Under the pieces are notes generated by a model, which was given only the letters and a program-made list of their open reading frames with translations, was not told where the DNA came from and ran no database searches. A program made the position numbers and the translations under genes. Source: Osmia lignaria lignaria (taxonomy: Eukaryota > Arthropoda > Insecta > Hymenoptera > Megachilidae). From it: a stretch of 64,000 bases of DNA. Shown in pieces: positions 9,005 to 22,139 of the stretch. Position 1 is the stretch's first letter, and every line of letters begins with the position of its first letter. The stretch is taken from positions 559,501 to 623,500 of the forward strand of contig NW_027478166.1 in assembly GCF_051020975.1 (NCBI RefSeq), in the 5' to 3' direction.

Positions 9005-12000
9005 ATTTGCAGATTCAGCTCAAGGGAACGGGCCTGACGGACATATTTCGAGATATTTCTTCTTCTTGTTGTTCTTCCTCTGCACAGCTAAGCTGGAAGT
9101 GGCATTTGCAGCTCGCAATAGTGCAGAGTTATCTCAAAGAAAGGGGCCACGGAGTTTCTGTATCTCTATTATGTTGGTGCGGCTTCGGAACTTTCAAATA
9201 TCTTGATATATCTCGAGAACTACGCATCTGATCAAAAAATATCATAGAACATAAAAAGTAGGAAACTTAATTCTCTACAAAAAAGGTCTCTTAACATTTT
9301 GCCATACCTCGCTTCGTTTCCGAGATATTTGCAGATTTATCTCAAGGGAAGGGGCCTGACGGACATATTTCGAGATATTTCTTCTTCTTGTTGTTCTTCT
9401 TCTGCACAGCTAAGCTGGAAGTGGCATTTGCAGCTCGCAATAGTGCAGAGTTATCTCAAAGAAAGGGGCCACGGTGTTTCTGTATCTCTATTATGTTGGT
9501 GCAGCTTCGGAACTTTTAAATATCTTGATATATCTCGAGAGCTACGCATCTGATCAAACAATATCATAGAACATAAAAAGTAGAAAACTTAATTCTCTAC
9601 AAAAAAGGTCTCTTAACATTTTGCCATAGCTCGCTTCGTTTCCGAGATATTTGCAGATTTATCTCAAGGGAAGGCGCCTGACGGATATATTTCGAGATAG
9701 TTCTTCTTCTTGTTGTTCTTCCTCTGCACAGCTAAGCTGGAAGTGGCATTTGCAGCTCGCAATAGTGCAGAGTTATCTCAGAGAAAGGGGCCACGGAGTT
9801 TCTGTATCTCTATTATGTTGGTGCGGCTTCGGAACTTTTAAATATCTTCATATATCTCGAGAACTACGCATCTGATCAAAAAATATCATAGAAGATAAAA
9901 AGTAGGAAACTTAATTCTCTACAAAAAAGGTCTCTTAACATTTTGCCATACCTCGCTTCGTTTCCGAGATATTTGCAGATTTATCTCAAGGGAAGGGGCC
10001 TGACGGACATATTTCGAGATATTTCTTCTTCTTGTTGTTCTTCTTCTGCACAGCTAAGCTGGAAGTGGCATTTGCAGCTCGCAATAGTGCAGAGTTATCT
10101 CAAAGGAAGGGGCCACGGTGTTTCTGTATCTCTATTATGTTGGTGCGGCTTCGGAACTTTTAAATATCTTGATATATCTCGAGAACTACGCGTCTGATCA
10201 AAAAATATCATAAAACATATAAAGTAGGAAACATAATTCTCTACAAAAAAGGTCTCTTAACATTTTGCCATAGCTCGCTTCGTTTCCGAGATATTTGCAG
10301 ATTTATCTCAAGGGAAGGGGCCTGACGGATATATTTCGAGATATTTCTTCTTCTTGTTGTTCTTCCTCTGCACAGCTAAGCTGGAAGTGGCATTTGCAGC
10401 TCGCAATAGTGCAGAGTTATCTCAAAGAAAGGGGCCACGGAGTTTCTGTATCTCTATTATGTTGGTGCGGCTTCGGAACTTTCATATATCTTGATATATC
10501 TCGAGAACTACGCATCTGATCAAAAAATATCATAGAACATAAAAAGTAGGAAACTTAATTCTCTACAAAAAAGGTCTCTTAACATTTTGCCATAGCTCTT
10601 TCGTTTCCGAGATATTTACAGATTTATCTCAAGGGAAGGGGCCTGACGGACATATTTCGAGATATTTCTTCTTCTTGTTGTTCTTCTTCTGCACAGCTAA
10701 GCTGGAAGTGGCATTTGCAGCTCGCAATTGTGCAGAGTTATCTCAAAGAGAGGGGCCACGGTGTTTCTGTATCTCTATTATGTTGGTGCGGCTTCGGAAC
10801 TTTTAAATATCTTGATATATCTCGAGAACTACGCATCTGATCAAAAAATATCATAGAAGATAAAAAGTAGGAAACTTAATTCTCTACAAAAAAGGTCTCT
10901 TAACATTTTGCCATACCTCGCTTCGTTTCCGAGATATTTGCAGATTTATCTCAAGGGAAGGGGCCTGACGGACATATTTCGAGATATTTCTTCTTCTTGT
11001 TGTTCTTCTTCTGCACAGCTAAGCTGGAAGTGGCATTTGCAGCTCGCAATGGTGCAGAGTTATCTCAAAGAAAGGGGCCACGGTGTTTCTGTATCTCTAT
11101 TATGTTGGTGCGGCTTCGGAACTTTTAAATCTCTTGATATATCTCGAGAACTACGCGTCTGATCAAAAAATATCATAGAACATAAAAAGTAGGAAACATA
11201 ATTCTCTACAAAAAAGGTCTCGTAACATTTTGCCATAGCTCGCTTCGTTTCCGAGATATTTGCAGATTTATCTCAAGGGAAGGGGCCTGACGGACATATT
11301 TCGAGATATTTCTTCTTCTTGTTGTTCTTCTTCTGCACAGCTAAGCTGGAAGTGGCATTTGCAGCTCGCAATAGTGCAGAGTTATCTCAAAGGAAGGGGC
11401 CACGGAGTTTCTGTATCTCTATTATGTTGGTGCGGCTTCGGAACTTTCAAATATCTTGATATATCTCGAGAACTACGCATCTGATCAAAAAATATCATAG
11501 AACATAAAAAGTAGGAAACTTTATTCTCTACAGAAAAGGTCTCTTAACATTTTGCCATACCTCGCTTCGTTTCCGAGATATTTGCAGATTTATCTCAAGG
11601 GAAGGGGCCTGACGGACATATTTCCAGATATTTCTTCTTCTTGTTGTTCTTCTTCTGCACAGCTAAGCTGGAAGTGGCATTTGCAGCTCGCAATAGTGCA
11701 GAGTTATCTCAAAGAAAGAGGCCACGGTGTTTCTGTACCTCTATTATGTTGGTGCAGCTTCGGAACTTTTAAATATCTTGATATATCTCGAGAACTACGC
11801 ATCTGATCAAAAAATATCATAGAACATAAAAAGTAGGAATCTTAATTCTCTACAAGAAAGGTCTCTTAACATTTTGCCATAGCTCGCTTCGTTTCCGAGA
11901 TATTTGCAGATTTATCTCAAGGGAAGGGGCCTGACGGACATATCTCGAGATATTTCTTCTTCTTGTTGTTCTTCTTCTGCACAGCTAAGTTGGAAGTGGC

Positions 12001-12025
12001 ATTTGCAGCTCGCAATAGTGCAGAG
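9005..12025 (+). repeat. Loosely ordered satellite block
   Basis: Nine full monomers and part of a tenth. Several carry gttcttcctctgcac and cacggagtttctg. Monomers starting near 9971 and 10293 resemble those near 10936 and 11258 at a 965-bp shift, a degenerate trimer. The monomer at 10615 is 1 bp short (ctctttcg at its right neighbour boundary region near 10598) and belongs to class F. From 11580 the class with catatttccagat and tgtacctctatt appears; it dominates the next block. Confidence 0.75.
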
Positions 12026-13448
12026 TTATCTCAAAGAAAGGGGCCACGGTGTTTCTGTATCTCTATTATGTTGGTGCGGCTTCGGAACTTTTAAATATCT
12101 TGATATATCTCGAGAACTACGCATCTGATCAAAGAATATCATAGAACATAAATAGTAGGAAACTTAATTCTCTACAAAAAAGGTCTCTCAACATTTTGCC
12201 ATAGCTCGCTTCGTTCCGAGATATTTGCAGATTTATCTCAAGGGAAGGGGCCTAACGGACATATTTCCAGATATTTCTTCTTCTTGTTGTTCTTCTTCTG
12301 CACAGCTAAGCTGGAAGTGGCATTTGCAGCTCGCAATAGTGCAGAGTTATCTCAAAGAAAGAGGCCACGGTGTTTCTGTACCTCTATTATGTTGGTGCAG
12401 CTTCGGAACTTTTAAATATCTTGATATATCTCGAGAACTACGCATCTGATCAAAAAATATCATAGAACATAAAAAGTAGGAAACTTAATTCGCTACAAGA
12501 AAGGTCTCTTAACATTTTGCCATAGCTCGCTTCGTTTCCAAGATATTTGCAGATATATCTCAAGGGAAGGGGCCTGACGGACATATTCCGAGATATTTCT
12601 TCTTCTTGTTGTTCTTCTTCTGCACAGCTAAGCTGGAAGTGGCATTTGCGGCTCGCACTAGTGCAGAGTTATCTCAAAGAAAGGGGCCACGGTGTTTCTG
12701 TATCTCTATTATGTTGGTGCGGCTTCGGAACTTTTAAATATCTTGATATATCTCGAGAACTACGCATCTGATCAAAGAATATCATAGAACATAAATAGTA
12801 GGAAACTTAATTCTCTACAAAAAAGGTCTCTCAACATTTTGCCATAGCTCGCTTCGTTTCGAGATATTTGCAGATTTATCTCAAGGGAAGGGGCCTAACG
12901 GACATATTTCCAGATATTTCTTCTTCTTGTTGTTCTTCTTCTGCACAGCTAAGCTGGAAGTGGCATTTGCAGCTCGCAATAGTGCAGAGTTATCTCAAAG
13001 AAAGAGGCCACGGTGTTTCTGTACCTCTATTATGTTGGTGCAGCTTCGGAACTTTTAAATATCTTGATATATCTCGAGAACTACGCATCTGATCAAAAAA
13101 TATCATAGAACATAAAAAGTAGGAAACTTAATTCTCTACAAGAAAGGTCTCTTAACATTTTGCCATAGCTCGCTTCGTTTCCAAGATATTTGCAGATATA
13201 TCTCAAGGGAAGGGGCCTGACGGACATATTCCGAGATATTTCTTCTTCTTGTTGTTCCTCTTCTGCACAGCTAAGCTGGAAGTGGCATTTGCAGCTCGCA
13301 ATAGTGCAGAGTTATCTCAAAGAAAGGGGCCACGGTGTTTCTGTATCTCTATTATGTTGGTGCGGCTTCGGAACTTTTAAATATCTTGATATATCTCGAG
13401 AACTACGCATCTTATCAAAAAATATCATAGAACATAAAAAGTAGGAAT
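12026..13448 (+). repeat. ~1.42-kb segment, first of three copies
   Basis: Matches 14278-15700 at a shift of 2252 bp (7 x 322 minus 2). Markers in order: tcaaagaatatc, a 1-bp-short boundary cttcgttccgag, catatttccagat, tgtacctctatt, then a second short boundary cttcgtttcgag, and finally gttgttcctcttc with gcatcttatc. Differences from the second copy include aattcgctac near 12489. Confidence 0.8.
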
Positions 13449-16400
13449 CTTAATTCTCTACAAGAAAGGTCTCTTAACATTTTGCCATAGCTCGCTTCGT
13501 TTCCGAGATATTTGCAGATTTATCTCAAGGGAAGGGGCCTGACGGACATATCTCGAGATATTTCTTCTTCTTGTTGTTCTTCTTCTGCACAGCTAAGTTG
13601 GAAGTGGCATTTGCAGCTCGCAATAGTGCAGAGTTATCTCAAAGAAAGGGGCCACGGTGTTTCTGTATCTCTATTATGTTGGTGCGGCTTCGGAACTTTT
13701 AAATATCTTGATATATCTCGAGAACTACGCATCTGATCAAAAAATATCATAGAACATAAAAAGTAGGAAACTTAATTCTCTACAAAAAAGGTCTCTTAAC
13801 ATTTTCCCATAGCTGGCATCCTTTCCGAGATATTTGCAGATTTAGCTCAAGGGAAGGGGCCTGACGGACATATTCCGAGATATTTCTTCTTCTTGCTGTT
13901 CTTCTTCTGCACAGCTAAGCTCGAAGTGGCATTTGCAGCTCGCAATAGTGCAGAGTGATCTCAAAGAAAGGGGCTACGGTGTTTCTGTATCTCTCTTATG
14001 TTGGTGCGGCTTCGGAACTTTTAAATATCTTGATATATCTCGAGAACTACGCCTCTGATCAAAAAATATCATAGAACATAAAAAGTAGGAAACATAATTC
14101 TCTACAAAAAAGGTCTCTTAACATTTTGCCATAGCTCGCTTCGTTTCCGAGATATTTGCAGATTTATCTCAAGGGAAGGGGCCTGACGGATATATTTCGA
14201 GATATTTCTTCTTCTTGTTGTTCTTCTTCTGCACAGCTAAGCTGGAAGTGGCATTTGCGGCTCGCACTAGTGCAGAGTTATCTCAAAGAAAGGGGCCACG
14301 GTGTTTCTGTATCTCTATTATGTTGGTGCGGCTTCGGAACTTTTAAATATCTTGATATATCTCGAGAACTACGCATCTGATCAAAGAATATCATAGAACA
14401 TAAATAGTAGGAAACTTAATTCTCTACAAAAAAGGTCTCTCAACATTTTGCCATAGCTCGCTTCGTTCCGAGATATTTGCAGATTTATCTCAAGGGAAGG
14501 GGCCTAACGGACATATTTCCAGATATTTCTTCTTCTTGTTGTTCTTCTTCTGCACAGCTAAGCTGGAAGTGGCATTTGCAGCTCGCAATAGTGCAGAGTT
14601 ATCTCAAAGAAAGAGGCCACGGTGTTTCTGTACCTCTATTATGTTGGTGCAGCTTCGGAACTTTTAAATATCTTGATATATCTCGAGAACTACGCATCTG
14701 ATCAAAAAATATCATAGAACATAAAAAGTAGGAAACTTAATTCTCTACAAGAAAGGTCTCTTACCATTTTGCCATAGCTCGCTTCGTTTCCAAGATATTT
14801 GCAGATATATCTCAAGGGAAGGGGCCTGACGGACATATTCCGAGATATTTCTTCTTCTTGTTGTTCTTCTTCTGCACAGCTAAGCTGGAAGTGGCATTTG
14901 CGGCTCGCACTAGTGCAGAGTTATCTCAAAGAAAGGGGCCACGGTGTTTCTGTATCTCTATTATGTTGGTGCGGCTTCGGAACTTTTAAATATCTTGATA
15001 TATCTCGAGAACTACGCATCTGATCAAAGAATATCATAGAACATAAATAGTAGGAAACTTAATTCTCTACAAAAAAGGTCTCTCAACATTTTGCCATAGC
15101 TCGCTTCGTTTCGAGATATTTGCAGATTTATCTCAAGGGAAGGGGCCTAACGGACATATTTCCAGATATTTCTTCTTCTTGTTGTTCTTCTTCTGCACAG
15201 CTAAGCTGGAAGTGGCATTTGCAGCTCGCAATAGTGCAGAGTTATCTCAAAGAAAGAGGCCACGGTGTTTCTGTACCTCTATTATGTTGGTGCAGCTTCG
15301 GAACTTTTAAATATCTTGATATATCTCGAGAACTACGCATCTGATCAAAAAATATCATAGAACATAAAAAGTAGGAAACTTAATTCTCTACAAGAAAGGT
15401 CTCTTAACATTTTGCCATAGCTCACTTCGTTTCCAAGATATTTGCAGATATATCTCAAGGGAAGGGGCCTGACGGACATATTCCGAGATATTTCTTCTTC
15501 TTGTTGTTCCTCTTCTGCACAGCTAAGCTGGAAGTGGCATTTGCAGCTCGCAATAGTGCAGAGTTATCTCAAAGAAAGGGGCCACGGTGTTTCTGTATCT
15601 CTATTATGTTGGTGCGGCTTCGGAACTTTTAAATATCTTGATATATCTCGAGAACTACGCATCTTATCAAAAAATATCATAGAACATAAAAAGTAGGAAA
15701 CTTAATTCTCTACAAAAAAGGTCTCTTAACATTTTCCCATAGCTGGCATCGTTTCCGAGATATTTGCAGATTTAGCTCAAGGGAAGGGGCCTGACGGACA
15801 TATTCCGAGATATTTCTTCTTCTTGTTGTTCCTCTTCTGCACAGCTAAGCTGGAAGTGGCATTTGCAGCTCGCAATAGTGCATAGTTATCTCAAAGAAAG
15901 GGGCCACGGTGTATCTGTATCTCTCTTATGTTGGTGCGGCTTCGGAACTTTTCAATATCTTGATATATCTCGAGAACTACGCCTCTGATCATAAAATATC
16001 ATAGAACATAAAAAGTAGGAAACTTAATTCTCTACAAAAAAGGTCTCTTAACATTTTGCCATAGCTCGCTTCGTTTCCGAGATATTTGCAGATTTATCTC
16101 AAGGGAAGGGGCCTAACGGACATATTTCGAGGTATTTCTTCTTCTTGTTGTTCTTCTTCTTCACAGCTAAGCTGGAAGTGGCATTTGCAGCTCGCAATAG
16201 TGCAGAGTTATCTCAAAGAAAGGGGCCACGGTGTTTCTGTATCTCTATTATGTTGGTGCGGCTTCGGAACTTTTAAATATCTCGATATAACCCGAAAACT
16301 ACGCTTCTGATCAAAAAATGTGATAGAACATAAATTGTAGGAAACATAATTCTCTACAAAAAAGGTTTCTTAACGTTTTGCCATAGCTCGCTTCGTTTCC

Positions 16401-17633
16401 GAGATATTTGCAGATTTATCTCAAGGGAAGGGTCCTGACGGACATATTTCAAGATATTTCTTCTTCTTGTTGTTCTTCTTCTGCACAGCTAAGCTGGAAG
16501 TGGCATTTGCAGCTCGCAATAGTGCAGAGTTATCTCAAAGAAAGGGGCCACGGTGTTTCTGTATCTCTATTATGTTGGTGCGGCTTCGGAACTTTTAAAT
16601 ATCTCGATATATCTCGAGAACTACGCATCTGATCAAAAAATATCATAGAACATAAAAAGTAGGAAACTTAATTCTCTACAAATAAGGTCTCTTAGCATTT
16701 TGCCATAGCTCGCTTCGTTTCCGAGATATTTGCAGATTTAGCTCAAGGGAAGGGGTCTGACGGACATATTCCGAGATATTTCTTCTTCTTGTTGTTCCTC
16801 TTCTGCACAGCTAAGCTGGAAGTGGCATTTGCAGCTCGCAATAGTGCATAGTTATCTCAAAGAAAGAGGCTACGGTGTTTCTGTATCTCTATTATGTTGG
16901 TGCGGCTTCGGAACTTTTAAATATCTTGATATATCTCGAGAACTACGCATCTGATCAAAAAATATCATAGAACATAAAAAGTAGGAATCTTAATTCTCTA
17001 CAAGAAAGGTCTCTTAACATTTTGCCATAGCTCGCTTCGTTTCCGAGATATTTGCAGATTTATCTCAAGGGAAGGGGCCTGACGGACATATCTCGAGATA
17101 TTTCTTCTTCTTGTTGTTCTTCTTCTGCACAGCTAAGCTGGAAGTGGCATTTGCAGCTCGCAATAGTGCAGAGTTATCTCAAAGAAAGGGGCCACGGTGT
17201 TTCTGTATCTCTATTATGTTGGTGCGGCTTCGGAACTTTTAAATATCTTGATATATCTCGAGAACTACGCATCTGATCAAAAAATATCATAGAACATAAA
17301 AAGTAGGAAACTTAATTCTCTACAAAAAAGGTCTCTTAACATTTTCCCATAGCTGGCATCGTTTCCGAGATATTTGCAGATTTAGCTCAAGGGAAGGGGC
17401 CTGACGGACATATTCCGAGATATTTCTTCTTCTTGCTGTTCTTCTTCTGCACAGCTAAGCTCGAAGTGGCATTTGCAGCTCGCAATAGTGCAGAGTGATC
17501 TCAAAGAAAGGGGCTACGGTGTTTCTGTATCTCTCTTATGTTGGTGCGGCTTCGGAACTTTTAAATATCTTGATATATCTCGAGAACTACGCCTCTGATC
17601 AAAAAATATCATAGAACATAAAAAGTAGGAAAC
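13128..17633 (+). repeat. 14-monomer (4506-bp) tandem duplication, copy 1
   Basis: Copy 1 matches the following 4506 bp almost base for base, including rare variants: ggcatcctttcc near 13816, cttgctgttc with gctcgaagtgg near 13894-13922, ttaccatttt, ctcacttcg, gtgcatagttatc, and gatataacccg near 16285. The length is 14 x 322 minus 2, because two member monomers are each 1 bp short. The crossover lies within 17594-17633, where both sides are identical. Confidence 0.85.
14278..15700 (+). repeat. ~1.42-kb segment, second copy
   Basis: The same marker order as 12026-13448. Private changes are ttaccatttt near 14761 and ctcacttcg near 15421. Both also occur in the third copy, so the third copy derives from this one. 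Confidence 0.8.
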
Positions 17634-20600
17634 TTAATTCTCTACAAGAAAGGTCTCTTAACATTTTGCTATAGCTCGCTTCGTTTCCAAGATATTTGCA
17701 GATATATCTCAAGGGAAGGGGCCTGACGGACATATTCCGAGATATTTCTTCTTCTTGTTGTTCCTCTTCTGCACAGCTAAGCTGGAAGTGGCATTTGCAG
17801 CTCGCAATAGTGCAGAGTTATCTCAAAGAAAGGGGCCACGGTGTTTCTGTATCTCTATTATGTTGGTGCGGCTTCGGAACTTTTAAATATCTTGATATAT
17901 CTCGAGAACTACGCATCTTATCAAAAAATATCATAGAACATAAAAAGTAGGAATCTTAATTCTCTACAAGAAAGGTCTCTTAACATTTTGCCATAGCTCG
18001 CTTCGTTTCCGAGATATTTGCAGATTTATCTCAAGGGAAGGGGCCTGACGGACATATCTCGAGATATTTCTTCTTCTTGTTGTTCTTCTTCTGCACAGCT
18101 AAGTTGGAAGTGGCATTTGCAGCTCGCAATAGTGCAGAGTTATCTCAAAGAAAGGGGCCACGGTGTTTCTGTATCTCTATTATGTTGGTGCGGCTTCGGA
18201 ACTTTTAAATATCTTGATATATCTCGAGAACTACGCATCTGATCAAAAAATATCATAGAACATAAAAAGTAGGAAACTTAATTCTCTACAAAAAAGGTCT
18301 CTTAACATTTTCCCATAGCTGGCATCCTTTCCGAGATATTTGCAGATTTAGCTCAAGGGAAGGGGCCTGACGGACATATTCCGAGATATTTCTTCTTCTT
18401 GCTGTTCTTCTTCTGCACAGCTAAGCTCGAAGTGGCATTTGCAGCTCGCAATAGTGCAGAGTGATCTCAAAGAAAGGGGCTACGGTGTTTCTGTATCTCT
18501 CTTATGTTGGTGCGGCTTCGGAACTTTTAAATATCTTGATATATCTCGAGAACTACGCCTCTGATCAAAAAATATCATAGAACATAAAAAGTAGGAAACA
18601 TAATTCTCTACAAAAAAGGTCTCTTAACATTTTGCCATAGCTCGCTTCGTTTCCGAGATATTTGCAGATTTATCTCAAGGGAAGGGGCCTGACGGATATA
18701 TTTCGAGATATTTCTTCTTCTTGTTGTTCTTCTTCTGCACAGCTAAGCTGGAAGTGGCATTTGCGGCTCGCACTAGTGCAGAGTTATCTCAAAGAAAGGG
18801 GCCACGGTGTTTCTGTATCTCTATTATGTTGGTGCGGCTTCGGAACTTTTAAATATCTTGATATATCTCGAGAACTACGCATCTGATCAAAGAATATCAT
18901 AGAACATAAATAGTAGGAAACTTAATTCTCTACAAAAAAGGTCTCTCAACATTTTGCCATAGCTCGCTTCGTTCCGAGATATTTGCAGATTTATCTCAAG
19001 GGAAGGGGCCTAACGGACATATTTCCAGATATTTCTTCTTCTTGTTGTTCTTCTTCTGCACAGCTAAGCTGGAAGTGGCATTTGCAGCTCGCAATAGTGC
19101 AGAGTTATCTCAAAGAAAGAGGCCACGGTGTTTCTGTACCTCTATTATGTTGGTGCAGCTTCGGAACTTTTAAATATCTTGATATATCTCGAGAACTACG
19201 CATCTGATCAAAAAATATCATAGAACATAAAAAGTAGGAAACTTAATTCTCTACAAGAAAGGTCTCTTACCATTTTGCCATAGCTCGCTTCGTTTCCAAG
19301 ATATTTGCAGATATATCTCAAGGGAAGGGGCCTGACGGACATATTCCGAGATATTTCTTCTTCTTGTTGTTCTTCTTCTGCACAGCTAAGCTGGAAGTGG
19401 CATTTGCGGCTCGCACTAGTGCAGAGTTATCTCAAAGAAAGGGGCCACGGTGTTTCTGTATCTCTATTATGTTGGTGCGGCTTCGGAACTTTTAAATATC
19501 TTGATATATCTCGAGAACTACGCATCTGATCAAAGAATATCATAGAACATAAATAGTAGGAAACTTAATTCTCTACAAAAAAGGTCTCTCAACATTTTGC
19601 CATAGCTCGCTTCGTTTCGAGATATTTGCAGATTTATCTCAAGGGAAGGGGCCTAACGGACATATTTCCAGATATTTCTTCTTCTTGTTGTTCTTCTTCT
19701 GCACAGCTAAGCTGGAAGTGGCATTTGCAGCTCGCAATAGTGCAGAGTTATCTCAAAGAAAGAGGCCACGGTGTTTCTGTACCTCTATTATGTTGGTGCA
19801 GCTTCGGAACTTTTAAATATCTTGATATATCTCGAGAACTACGCATCTGATCAAAAAATATCATAGAACATAAAAAGTAGGAAACTTAATTCTCTACAAG
19901 AAAGGTCTCTTAACATTTTGCCATAGCTCACTTCGTTTCCAAGATATTTGCAGATATATCTCAAGGGAAGGGGCCTGACGGACATATTCCGAGATATTTC
20001 TTCTTCTTGTTGTTCCTCTTCTGCACAGCTAAGCTGGAAGTGGCATTTGCAGCTCGCAATAGTGCAGAGTTATCTCAAAGAAAGGGGCCACGGTGTTTCT
20101 GTATCTCTATTATGTTGGTGCGGCTTCGGAACTTTTAAATATCTTGATATATCTCGAGAACTACGCATCTTATCAAAAAATATCATAGAACATAAAAAGT
20201 AGGAAACTTAATTCTCTACAAAAAAGGTCTCTTAACATTTTCCCATAGCTGGCATCGTTTCCGAGATATTTGCAGATTTAGCTCAAGGGAAGGGGCCTGA
20301 CGGACATATTCCGAGATATTTCTTCTTCTTGTTGTTCCTCTTCTGCACAGCTAAGCTGGAAGTGGCATTTGCAGCTCGCAATAGTGCATAGTTATCTCAA
20401 AGAAAGGGGCCACGGTGTATCTGTATCTCTCTTATGTTGGTGCGGCTTCGGAACTTTTCAATATCTTGATATATCTCGAGAACTACGCCTCTGATCATAA
20501 AATATCATAGAACATAAAAAGTAGGAAACTTAATTCTCTACAAAAAAGGTCTCTTAACATTTTGCCATAGCTCGCTTCGTTTCCGAGATATTTGCAGATT

Positions 20601-22139
20601 TATCTCAAGGGAAGGGGCCTAACGGACATATTTCGAGGTATTTCTTCTTCTTGTTGTTCTTCTTCTTCACAGCTAAGCTGGAAGTGGCATTTGCAGCTCG
20701 CAATAGTGCAGAGTTATCTCAAAGAAAGGGGCCACGGTGTTTCTGTATCTCTATTATGTTGGTGCGGCTTCGGAACTTTTAAATATCTCGATATAACCCG
20801 AAAACTACGCTTCTGATCAAAAAATGTGATAGAACATAAATTGTAGGAAACATAATTCTCTACAAAAAAGGTTTCTTAACGTTTTGCCATAGCTCGCTTC
20901 GTTTCCGAGATATTTGCAGATTTATCTCAAGGGAAGGGTCCTGACGGACATATTTCAAGATATTTCTTCTTCTTGTTGTTCTTCTTCTGCACAGCTAAGC
21001 TGGAAGTGGCATTTGCAGCTCGCAATAGTGCAGAGTTATCTCAAAGAAAGGGGCCACGGTGTTTCTGTATCTCTATTATGTTGGTGCGGCTTCGGAACTT
21101 TTAAATATCTCGATATATCTCGAGAACTACGCATCTGATCAAAAAATATCATAGAACATAAAAAGTAGGAAACTTAATTCTCTACAAATAAGGTCTCTTA
21201 GCATTTTGCCATAGCTCGCTTCGTTTCCGAGATATTTGCAGATTTAGCTCAAGGGAAGGGGTCTGACGGACATATTCCGAGATATTTCTTCTTCTTGTTG
21301 TTCCTCTTCTGCACAGCTAAGCTGGAAGTGGCATTTGCAGCTCGCAATAGTGCATAGTTATCTCAAAGAAAGAGGCTACGGTGTTTCTGTATCTCTATTA
21401 TGTTGGTGCGGCTTCGGAACTTTTAAATATCTTGATATATCTCGAGAACTACGCATCTGATCAAAAAATATCATAGAACATAAAAAGTAGGAATCTTAAT
21501 TCTCTACAAGAAAGGTCTCTTAACATTTTGCCATAGCTCGCTTCGTTTCCGAGATATTTGCAGATTTATCTCAAGGGAAGGGGCCTGACGGACATATCTC
21601 GAGATATTTCTTCTTCTTGTTGTTCTTCTTCTGCACAGCTAAGCTGGAAGTGGCATTTGCAGCTCGCAATAGTGCAGAGTTATCTCAAAGAAAGGGGCCA
21701 CGGTGTTTCTGTATCTCTATTATGTTGGTGCGGCTTCGGAACTTTTAAATATCTTGATATATCTCGAGAACTACGCATCTGATCAAAAAATATCATAGAA
21801 CATAAAAAGTAGGAAACTTAATTCTCTACAAAAAAGGTCTCTTAACATTTTCCCATAGCTGGCATCGTTTCCGAGATATTTGCAGATTTAGCTCAAGGGA
21901 AGGGGCCTGACGGACATATTCCGAGATATTTCTTCTTCTTGCTGTTCTTCTTCTGCACAGCTAAGCTCGAAGTGGCATTTGCAGCTCGCAATAGTGCAGA
22001 GTGATCTCAAAGAAAGGGGCTACGGTGTTTCTGTATCTCTCTTATGTTGGTGCGGCTTCGGAACTTTTAAATATCTTGATATATCTCGAGAACTACGCCT
22101 CTGATCAAAAAATATCATAGAACATAAAAAGTAGGAAAC
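17634..22139 (+). repeat. 14-monomer (4506-bp) tandem duplication, copy 2
   Basis: Starts directly after copy 1. Of the positions I compared, one clear difference is gctatag near 17669 against gccatag in copy 1. Copy 2 ends at 22139/22140, where it reads gtaggaaaca and copy 1 reads gtaggaaact. Confidence 0.85.
18784..20206 (+). repeat. ~1.42-kb segment, third copy
   Basis: The 4506-bp-shifted counterpart of 14278-15700. It carries ttaccatttt near 19268 and ctcacttcg near 19928, showing descent from the second copy and not from the first. Confidence 0.8.
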
